18,865 nt of DNA, taken from contig JAFGXK010000192.1 in the NCBI GenBank assembly GCA_016936695.1, positions 1-18,865 on the forward strand, read 5' to 3'. The notes under the pieces were generated by a model that worked only from the letters and a program-made list of their open reading frames with translations, ran no database searches and had not been told where the DNA came from. Positions 5,946-12,964 of this stretch are shown piece after piece. Numbering within the stretch: the stretch's first letter is position 1; every line of letters starts with the position of its first letter. The DNA is from Bacteroidales bacterium (lineage in GTDB: Bacteria > Bacteroidota > Bacteroidia > Bacteroidales > VadinHA17). The position numbers and the translations under genes are program-made.

Positions 5946-8152
5946 GCAAGCTACTGACATCTGCTACACTATTTCTGGTCTGCTTCCTTTGCCTGAACGC
6001 CCAGAATCCCGAAAGCTTTGTAAACACCCTGATCGGAACTGCTCCTGCCACAACTGTCAGTGCAAAAAGACACAGCGAAGCCGGTTCCGAACTGAAGGGA
6101 CAGACATTTCCCGGAGTGGGACGTCCTTTCGGAATGACACAATGGACACCGGAAACTCAGGTTACTGAAACCAAATGCATTTCCCCCTATTACTACAACG
6201 ACAAATTTATAACAGGCTTCAGGGGAAGCCACTGGATGAGCGGCAGCTGCACACAGGATTATGGAAGTTCAACCCTGATGCCTTTCACGGTTGGAACCCG
6301 TGATACAATTACCAGACCTCCTGTATCGCAGTTCAGCCATAAAAATGAAACCGCCCGGCCTTCATATTACAGCGTCATGCTCGACAGGTACGACATCCTG
6401 ACAGAACTTACGGGATCGGTAAGGTCGGGCATGATACGTTTCACATATCCGGGAAAAGACAAGAGCTGTGTGTTCATACGTGTAAACAGTGATGAAAACG
6501 AAGGCAGCATCCTGGTCAACAAGGATAAAAATGAAATAATTCTATGTAATCCCGTTCACCGCATTTACCAGGGATGGGGAGCCGGCGCAGGATTCAGCGG
6601 CTGGTTCGTGATCAGGTTCGACACTCCCTTTGAAGTGATGGACAAACTGAAGTCAAACCAGCACATTGCAATAAGCTTCGGCAAAGATAAAACCGTCACG
6701 GCCAGGATTGGTACTTCATTCACTTCAGCTGTCAATGCTGGTAAAAACCTTGATTCGGAAATTCCCGGCTGGGATTTTGAGCAGGTTCGCCGGGAAACCG
6801 AAGACATCTGGAACCAGACCCTGGGCAAGGTAAGACCGGCGGGCGGGGATAAAGATGCGATGGAAATGTTTTATACAGCATTGTATCACTGCTACCAGCT
6901 CCCGAGAATAGTAAGCGATGCTGAAGGCTGGTATCCCGGCTTTGCCGGAGATACAACAGTCCACAGGGCTGACGGCTTCGATTATTACGATGATTTTTCG
7001 ATGTGGGATACATATCGTGCCCTCCATCCCCTGATGACCATCCTTGAACCGGAACGGACCCTTCACATGGTCAGGTCGCTGGTACTTAAGGCAGAACAGG
7101 GAGGATGGATGCCCATCTTTCCGGCATGGAACAATTACACGGCTGCCATGATAGGAGATCATGCGACAGCGATGATTGCAGATGCATACCTGAAAGGGAT
7201 CCGTGATTTTGACATCGATAAAGCATACTTTTATCTGAGAAAAAATGCCTTCGAACAGCCTTCGTTCGAAGAATATGCTGACGGGAAAGGGAGAAGGGCG
7301 CTCGACAGCTATCTGAGGTATGGGTACATTCCGCTCGAAGACAGTGTATGGCAGGCCTTTCATAAAAGAGAACAGGTATCGCGAACCCTCGAATATGCAT
7401 TTGATGACTATGCTTTGGCCAGACTGGCTGAAGCCTCCGGAAGGAATGAGGATTACGGGATACTGATGAAACGATCCCAAAACTGGCTTAACGTATTCGA
7501 TACTGAGACGGGATTTGTACGCGGAAGATATGCAGAAGGAAAATGGGTTACACCGTTTGATCCTTACAAAAAAGCAAGTTACATCTGTGAGGGTACTCCC
7601 TTTCACTACACATGGTATGTTCCTCATGACATTCCGGGTCTCATGAATGTCTTGGGAGGGCAAAAAGCATTCATTGACAGGCTTGACACCTTCTTCAGCG
7701 GAGGTCACTACTGGCACGGCAACGAACCCGGGCACCAGGTGCCCTATCTCTATGCAATGGCAGGAGAGCCGGCAAAGACCCAGGAACTGGTAAGAAAGAT
7801 CATCACCGAGGAATACGGTAGCGGGCCTGGTGGTCTGAGCGGCAACGAGGATGCCGGTCAGATGTCGGCGTGGCTTGTTTTCTCAATGATGGGTTTCTAT
7901 CCGGTCTGCCCGGCTTCAAACCAGTATGTTGTCACAACCCCATATTTTGATGAAATCAGAATTATGTTCCCGGGGAACCGGCAGTTTTTAATCAGCTCAG
8001 TCTCCCAAAAGCCCGGAAGCAGGTATATCAGGGCGATCACCAAAGACGGAGGCGTGTATCCCAACTGGTATATAACGCATGAGGATATAGTGAAAGGAAG
8101 CAGATTTACGTTTCAGGTGACGGATAAACCCGGATCTGTTACACCGAGGTGA
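5942..8152 (+). CDS. Secreted GH92 alpha-mannosidase
   Basis: A 736-residue protein with a signal peptide (MSKLLTSATLFLVCFLCLNA, cleavage near residue 20) and full GH92 architecture: an N-terminal beta-sandwich (about 25-275, with GQTFPGVGRPFGM at 53-65 and GFSGWF at 217-222) and a C-terminal (alpha/alpha)6 domain. Diagnostic motifs are YYDDFSMWDTYR (348-359), ICEGTPFHYTWYVPHD (548-563), GNEPGHQVPYLY (593-604) and GNEDAGQMSAW (634-644). From the family, Glu550 is the likely catalytic acid and Asp637 part of the base machinery. GH92 enzymes are calcium-dependent, inverting exo-alpha-mannosidases. The residues next to the pocket (GHQ in place of the frequent SHH) differ from the alpha-1,2 enzymes I recall, so the linkage is open. 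The ATGA start overlap ties translation to the dehydrogenase genes, an uncommon pairing of a secreted glycosidase with cytoplasmic oxidation enzymes. Its 3' end overlaps the convergent enolase-superfamily gene by 14 bp. Confidence 0.95.
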   Translation: MSKLLTSATLFLVCFLCLNAQNPESFVNTLIGTAPATTVSAKRHSEAGSELKGQTFPGVGRPFGMTQWTPETQVTETKCISPYYYNDKFITGFRGSHWMSGSCTQDYGSSTLMPFTVGTRDTITRPPVSQFSHKNETARPSYYSVMLDRYDILTELTGSVRSGMIRFTYPGKDKSCVFIRVNSDENEGSILVNKDKNEIILCNPVHRIYQGWGAGAGFSGWFVIRFDTPFEVMDKLKSNQHIAISFGKDKTVTARIGTSFTSAVNAGKNLDSEIPGWDFEQVRRETEDIWNQTLGKVRPAGGDKDAMEMFYTALYHCYQLPRIVSDAEGWYPGFAGDTTVHRADGFDYYDDFSMWDTYRALHPLMTILEPERTLHMVRSLVLKAEQGGWMPIFPAWNNYTAAMIGDHATAMIADAYLKGIRDFDIDKAYFYLRKNAFEQPSFEEYADGKGRRALDSYLRYGYIPLEDSVWQAFHKREQVSRTLEYAFDDYALARLAEASGRNEDYGILMKRSQNWLNVFDTETGFVRGRYAEGKWVTPFDPYKKASYICEGTPFHYTWYVPHDIPGLMNVLGGQKAFIDRLDTFFSGGHYWHGNEPGHQVPYLYAMAGEPAKTQELVRKIITEEYGSGPGGLSGNEDAGQMSAWLVFSMMGFYPVCPASNQYVVTTPYFDEIRIMFPGNRQFLISSVSQKPGSRYIRAITKDGGVYPNWYITHEDIVKGSRFTFQVTDKPGSVTPR

Positions 8153-9542
8153 ACATCGCCTCGTAATGGGGCACCGGTTCAAAAATGCCTCCTGCCCTAC
8201 GGTAAAAGTCATGATCCAGCTCATAAATTCCTTTCCTGACCTGAACCCACCCAGCATCCCTGCATGGGTGATAATTAAGCATTTTATCCCAGTTAGCATA
8301 ATTCTGATGGCCGTTGCTCTCCAGAAGCCCCAGATTGCCAATGCCCGGAAATGAGCTGAGACGTGCAGCTACATTCTTATTCCATTCCAGGAGGATGGGA
8401 TTGACGGTCAGGTCGGCACAGAAACAGGGGATAGACCGGTCATAGGCTGCCTGCGCTATTTTCATAGTCATGCTCAGGGTTTTCGCAATTGCTTTTAAGG
8501 CTATTGCCCTGTATCCCATTTCGATTCTCTTTACCGCATCCTCTCCGGTATGGGCTGTTTCGTCGGAGGCGAGCCTTACCGGAATATCGCTGACATCTAT
8601 TTCAATTTCCTCTGCAAATGGTTCCTCAATCAACGTTATCTGATCAAAGGCACCTATGCTTTTTGCATGATCCAGCAACCTGAGAAGTGCATCCTTGCTT
8701 TCATAACGGCCGTTGGCATCGAAATAGTAAGGTATCCTGCCGTCAGAGGTATAAGGGGTTCTGATATTTCCAATCGCTTTGTGGATTTCCGTCAGTCTGG
8801 CTTTGTCTTTGGTCAGCATCTCCTCCTGAGTTCCGGGCTGGCCTATCTTGATCTTCATGAAAAAATATCCCTGTTCTGCCGCCTCCCTTATCTCCTCAAC
8901 CGGAACTGAATAGGCAAACAACGGGACTCCTGCGACCTTATCGTGCCGGTGACCCAGAGCCGGTTTAAAAACTTTCGGAATAAGGTCGTCAAAGGATGTT
9001 ATCCCGTTCTCGCGGGCGTACAGTATCCATGCGGCATTGTCAACTCCAACAAGAGAATTGAGAGCAAAGGTTTTCCTCAATGTTTCATTTGAGGTAATCT
9101 TTTTTCCATATTCATATATTAAAGGATAAATACTCTCAAGAAGTTCAACCGGCGATGAAAAACTCTCCCCTTTTATAATCTGCAGGGCTCTTTCAGTCAT
9201 CGCATACATAAGGGCATTACCTCCGCTCTCGGAATTCGATGAGAATACGTTTGCATCCGACCACAGTATGCTTTGAGTACAAAGTCCGATCGAATGTAAG
9301 CCCGAAGTGCTTTCGAGATATGCAGCGGTTTGCCACAGTTCAGTCAGGTAACCTCCCTTAAAGCCCATTGGCCGGATCATCGGTTCCCGCTCGAAATCAG
9401 AACCAACCCTGGAAATTGTAATCTTTCGCGTATTAAAAGAGCTGCATGCCGAAGGAAGTAAATCAAGGGGGGAAGCAACCATAGCAGCTCCTGTTGCCAT
9501 CATCCCGCTTTTAATGAATTTTCTTCGTGTTAATCCCTCCAT
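8139..9542 (-). CDS. Tat-exported enolase-superfamily enzyme (MLE-like active site)
   Basis: A 467-residue protein when started at the ATG at 9542; an upstream in-frame ATG at 9587 would add 15 residues before the export signal and is unlikely. The start reads MEGLTRRKFIKSGMMATG, a clear twin-arginine signal. The barrel shows KIK (Lys230, Lys232), FDANG (metal ligand Asp275), IEEPF (Glu306), LASDETA (Asp327) and ALKAIAKT (Lys350). Lysines at the ends of the second and sixth strands are the pair used by the muconate-lactonizing/dipeptide-epimerase branch, not the His-Asp pair of mandelate racemase. Such enzymes abstract a proton alpha to a carboxylate, so the substrate should be an acid (sugar acid, amino acid or dipeptide). 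Most relatives are cytoplasmic, so export is notable. The gene follows the MG2-type gene by 90 bp on the same strand and may end that operon. The reaction cannot be assigned. Confidence 0.85.
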   Translation of the reverse strand: MEGLTRRKFIKSGMMATGAAMVASPLDLLPSACSSFNTRKITISRVGSDFEREPMIRPMGFKGGYLTELWQTAAYLESTSGLHSIGLCTQSILWSDANVFSSNSESGGNALMYAMTERALQIIKGESFSSPVELLESIYPLIYEYGKKITSNETLRKTFALNSLVGVDNAAWILYARENGITSFDDLIPKVFKPALGHRHDKVAGVPLFAYSVPVEEIREAAEQGYFFMKIKIGQPGTQEEMLTKDKARLTEIHKAIGNIRTPYTSDGRIPYYFDANGRYESKDALLRLLDHAKSIGAFDQITLIEEPFAEEIEIDVSDIPVRLASDETAHTGEDAVKRIEMGYRAIALKAIAKTLSMTMKIAQAAYDRSIPCFCADLTVNPILLEWNKNVAARLSSFPGIGNLGLLESNGHQNYANWDKMLNYHPCRDAGWVQVRKGIYELDHDFYRRAGGIFEPVPHYEAMFTSV

Positions 9543-9632
9543 TTCTGTCAAATTTTCCGATGATGAAAGAAAAACCCATGGCAGCATTTCTGATTCCTGA
9601 TACCAGTATCTGCAAAAACATCAAAGAGGTAT

Positions 9633-11801
9633 CTATTTTATAGTAAATACTTTGCGGGTAGAAACCGCCTTCCCATCCTTTGTAATACCCTGAACAGTAA
9701 TAATAAACCCGGATCTGAAGTCGGAAGTCCAGAACCTTACCGGGGTATTTCCGTCGTTTCCGGTTTTGACGGAGGGATTCCAGTAAAGAGTATTCCTGAA
9801 ATCCGGGATCCGGCTTTCTTTCTTTATAATTTCCGTGTAATCAGGTGCAGAAAACCCCTTTACCGGACCGAAAGTCTGATAAGCAAGTCTGACTGCCTGT
9901 TCAGGAAGCGGTACATTGCTGAAGTCGCCCGCTTTCGTTATTACATTCACCAGTCCGAGGAAGAGATACTCCCCAACGAAATATCTTGATTTGACCGCAT
10001 CTATTCTCTCAACGAGTTCCGGATCAAGTCCGGCTATAACACCCGGATCTTTCACCACCACTCCGTCAACAAACAGCATCGGAGGTTTCTCAAAAGGCCT
10101 GTTTTCTACCGGATCAAACACTGATATCTCATTGACGCCCTTTTTCTCTTTCATGAAGACACCTGGCATCAGCTCAAAGAAAACCTCATGCATGACCGGA
10201 AGCTTGATATAGTCTTCCATGACAAGCTCAATGTCGGGCTTCCCATAAAACCTGTAATCACCGCGGGTAAATGAGACGGGAGCTTCATTATCTGGCAGTT
10301 GTTCTGAACCATATATCTTCATGACCTGGTAGTTGACCGCCAGTAAGGAAGCAGCAGCAGATTCATAATTTGTTACTTCACTGCCGGCAGCCGCCAGCAG
10401 AGGGTATTTTTCCGGGAAGGGCGATTCAAGCCTGATACTATTGTTTCTCTGATTGTCCTCAGGCTGGATAACCAGCTCGCGGTAATTCTGATCAACAGGT
10501 ACCTGAAAACTGAAATAACCGTCCTGATCAGTAGTGGCATACCTGAAAACAGCCTTTTTTCCTGGTACCGACAGGAACAGTACCTGACCGGGATCGGGTA
10601 CCTGGGTGGTCCGGTTAAGGAGACGGCCATAAACAAAATGAGCTGATGTCTCCCTTTCGTATCTGGTCAAGGGGTATTTACCTGACAGGATTGTGTTCCA
10701 GTCGATCCAGGAACTCTTAAGGCCTTCCATCATCATGCTTACGGAATCCGGCGACGTTCCGTCACTTAGAGCCTTGTACAGTTCGTCGGTGATTTGCCCG
10801 AATTCTGATCCGAAAATCATGTAATCGTCCATCCCGGGGAAAGTTCTTTCGCCTGCTGCCGAGACAGAAATGCTGAACTTATCAAAATGCCCTTCCGGAG
10901 ACTGATTTTCGAAGTTCAGGGCAATTTCCTGCCTTGTTCCTGAAACAGAGTCAACATTTATTTCAGGTGCAGCCGCGATTTTCTGAGGCGTGTAGAACAG
11001 CTTCTCAATCACAAGCCTGCCTGAAAGGGAAAATAAAGTGAGATGGTTTATTCCGGGAGTAAGCAGATTCTTTGGAATGGTGATCACAGTCGAATCAGAG
11101 GGCAGGTTAATTGACTTATTTAAATTAATAACCCCGTGAGTCTGAATAAATAGAAAAAGAGTATTTCCTGTAATTGCACGGTAGTTACTTGTTGAAGTGA
11201 CTATCAGTCTGATATTTCCGTTCAGATCTCTGCCGATAAGGACCGAAAGATCTGCCCCGGCCTGCACTGATTGCGCTTCTGACAAAACCATTTTAGGCTT
11301 TGCCAATCCACCGGTTTTATATTGCTTCCCGCTGAGTGCGTTTGAAATGTAAACAGGCTTCATGAAGCAGTTTCCCGGCAGAAAATTTTTCATCCATCCC
11401 GTATAGGCTCTGAAAGTATATATTCCGGTGCTTAAAGAATCCGGTAGCTGAAGGCTGCCCGGGGCCATTCCTTCATCAAGTTTTATGCGTTTCTGTGCCA
11501 CAGGCCTGTTTTCAGGATTCAGCAACTCAACGTATGCCATACTGCTCCCATACGACAATCCGGAGCTTTGCCTTTCGAACAGATATGCGGTAAACCAGAG
11601 ATCTTCACCAGCTAAATACTCCTCCCTGTCGGTATGAACATACATCTCCTCCCTGGGTAAAGAATTGCAATATTCCCTGAATTTACGGGCCAGCACAGCG
11701 GAAAAGTCCTGTCCTGCCTGCCCCGAAATATCGGGTCCAGAGAAGCATAACAGAATAACTGCCAGCACCATACCGTATTTCATCATTGACCGCTTATTCA
11801 T
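9633..11801 (-). CDS. Exported MG2-domain protein with plug-like C-terminal region
   Basis: The ATG at 11801 is chosen: it overlaps the end of the upstream DUF4249 gene in ATGAATAA, follows a purine-rich stretch, and precedes a signal peptide (MNKRSMMKYGMVLAVILLCF). An open frame extends further upstream, but those residues lie within the neighbour. This gives 722 residues. Residues about 50-155 (EEMYVHTDREEYLAGEDLWF, TGIYTFRAYTGWM) look like an MG2 domain of the alpha-2-macroglobulin type. A carboxypeptidase-regulatory-like sandwich follows near 405-460 (GYFSFQVP). The C-terminal third (LPVMHEVFFELMPGVFMKEK, PPMLFVDGVVV, LDPELVERIDAVKS, GLVNVITKAG) resembles the plug of a TonB-dependent receptor, but no barrel follows. 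Such proteins recur in Bacteroidota beside TonB receptors, and their role is not known to me. It may act as an outer-membrane or periplasmic partner of the receptor in this operon. Confidence 0.8.
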   Translation of the reverse strand: MNKRSMMKYGMVLAVILLCFSGPDISGQAGQDFSAVLARKFREYCNSLPREEMYVHTDREEYLAGEDLWFTAYLFERQSSGLSYGSSMAYVELLNPENRPVAQKRIKLDEGMAPGSLQLPDSLSTGIYTFRAYTGWMKNFLPGNCFMKPVYISNALSGKQYKTGGLAKPKMVLSEAQSVQAGADLSVLIGRDLNGNIRLIVTSTSNYRAITGNTLFLFIQTHGVINLNKSINLPSDSTVITIPKNLLTPGINHLTLFSLSGRLVIEKLFYTPQKIAAAPEINVDSVSGTRQEIALNFENQSPEGHFDKFSISVSAAGERTFPGMDDYMIFGSEFGQITDELYKALSDGTSPDSVSMMMEGLKSSWIDWNTILSGKYPLTRYERETSAHFVYGRLLNRTTQVPDPGQVLFLSVPGKKAVFRYATTDQDGYFSFQVPVDQNYRELVIQPEDNQRNNSIRLESPFPEKYPLLAAAGSEVTNYESAAASLLAVNYQVMKIYGSEQLPDNEAPVSFTRGDYRFYGKPDIELVMEDYIKLPVMHEVFFELMPGVFMKEKKGVNEISVFDPVENRPFEKPPMLFVDGVVVKDPGVIAGLDPELVERIDAVKSRYFVGEYLFLGLVNVITKAGDFSNVPLPEQAVRLAYQTFGPVKGFSAPDYTEIIKKESRIPDFRNTLYWNPSVKTGNDGNTPVRFWTSDFRSGFIITVQGITKDGKAVSTRKVFTIK

Positions 11802-12960
11802 CTTCCTCTTCATCTTTTTCAAGCCAGAAATCCGGTTTGGTTGTAGTACCCCTGACAGAGCAATCAGCACAGAATTTATTTTCGGTAAGCACTCTGAAAG
11901 GAGGCATCGCGTACATCTGCTCCTCCAGTATCCATACTCTTATATTCAGGTCGGGAATCTCAGCCCTTCCGAAAATAGTGTCTGAGACGCAGTCTGAATA
12001 AAGATTTATCACTCCGCGGAAGTAATCATCAATATACAGTCTTGAAGAAGTTTTGGCAGAAACGCTGAAATATCCCAGCACCTGCCTGGATGGATCCTCG
12101 ACACAAAAGATATTTCCCGGAATGGTACCGGGAGTAATATCATAAAGGCCTCCTACCTCCTCGGAAATATTCTGAAGCTTTTCCCAGAAAGAAAACTCAT
12201 CCTCATTTAATGAATACTGGTTGACAAGTATGCTGTATCTCACTTTAAGCCTGTCGGTTTCATTCGAGATGAATTTAATGGGAAAGTCCGACACCCTTGC
12301 CTCACTCAGAACAGAGGTGCTTTTAATAATTATATTGTCTGAGTTCGAACTGATCCAGCAGGTATTATTGGTCACCGGATAAGGCAGCTGGAACTTCCAC
12401 GTTTCGGAGTAATCCCACCTGAAGAATTTGCATTCTCCCGAAGGGTCTTCGGTATTGAGATAAACATTGCATCCTTCCTCTGCGACTGTTTGCGGGGTTT
12501 TCTCCTTTATCAGTACTTTCCTGTAATAAAGGCTGTCAATCGGCGGCACCGGATTCATCTTCATAGGCAGCGATTCATATGAATAGTACTCCAAATCTGA
12601 TGAGTTGCCCGGGGTAATCCTGAGCTTGTAAACCCTTCCGACAACCGCCCGGAAGTCCGCCGGATCGGTCACATAAGTGCCCTTTACCGATGATTCCCTT
12701 ACCCAGTAACCATTTCCCTGATCATCACTGATGATAACAATACATCCCGAAACAGGCCTCAAACGGGTTGCAGGCTTGGCGCGTTCGCCAAGAGGCATCG
12801 ATCTGGACAGCCTTATGGAAAAGGCTTCAGCCTGATCGGTTATCATTGCCTCAACCACAAGAAGCTCAGGATCCTCATCCGTTTCCGGCACAAAGCTGGT
12901 GATGCATCCTGAGAGAATCAGCATAACCGGCAGTATAATATAAATGCAAAATTTTTCCAT
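11794..12960 (-). CDS. DUF4249 lipoprotein, partner of the TonB-dependent receptor
   Basis: A 388-residue protein. The ATG at 12960 is preferred over a TTG at 12975, because it lies 4 bp after the receptor stop and begins directly with a lipoprotein signal (MEKFCIYIILPVMLILSGC, lipid-bearing Cys19). Family hallmarks are an N-terminal beta domain with YKLRI (111-115), PVPPIDSLYY (137-146), and the C-terminal cysteine pattern FCADCSVRGTTTKPDFW, close to the C-x-D-C...P-x-FW ending usual for DUF4249. These lipoproteins are almost always encoded directly after a TonB-dependent receptor, in the place where SusD-like proteins stand in polysaccharide loci. A role as the surface lid or binding subunit of the receptor is plausible, but I know of no firm function. 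Its end overlaps the MG2-type gene by 8 bp. The very acidic tail (KDEEEDE) is typical of nothing in particular. Confidence 0.88.
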   Translation of the reverse strand: MEKFCIYIILPVMLILSGCITSFVPETDEDPELLVVEAMITDQAEAFSIRLSRSMPLGERAKPATRLRPVSGCIVIISDDQGNGYWVRESSVKGTYVTDPADFRAVVGRVYKLRITPGNSSDLEYYSYESLPMKMNPVPPIDSLYYRKVLIKEKTPQTVAEEGCNVYLNTEDPSGECKFFRWDYSETWKFQLPYPVTNNTCWISSNSDNIIIKSTSVLSEARVSDFPIKFISNETDRLKVRYSILVNQYSLNEDEFSFWEKLQNISEEVGGLYDITPGTIPGNIFCVEDPSRQVLGYFSVSAKTSSRLYIDDYFRGVINLYSDCVSDTIFGRAEIPDLNIRVWILEEQMYAMPPFRVLTENKFCADCSVRGTTTKPDFWLEKDEEEDE

Positions 12961-12964
12961 TTCC

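Noticed and set aside
6725..7735. Long minus-strand open frame (336 codons) within the GH92 gene
   Set aside because: It is antisense to strongly conserved GH92 motifs, is rich in Cys and Ser with no recognisable domain, and is explained by the codon bias of the plus-strand gene.
5942..8152. Loss of a catalytic Asp in GH92 because GNED stands where I recall GDED in some members
   Set aside because: GNED is, as far as I recall, common among active family members, so it is not evidence of inactivity.
9543..9587. Upstream ATG at 9587 as the start of the enolase-superfamily gene
   Set aside because: It would put 15 residues in front of a well-formed twin-arginine signal; the ATG at 9542 places that signal at the N-terminus.
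9599..9610. Short dyad GATACCAGTATC between the MG2-type and enolase-superfamily genes
   Set aside because: The five-base arms are too short and no U-tract follows, so neither a terminator nor an operator can be supported.
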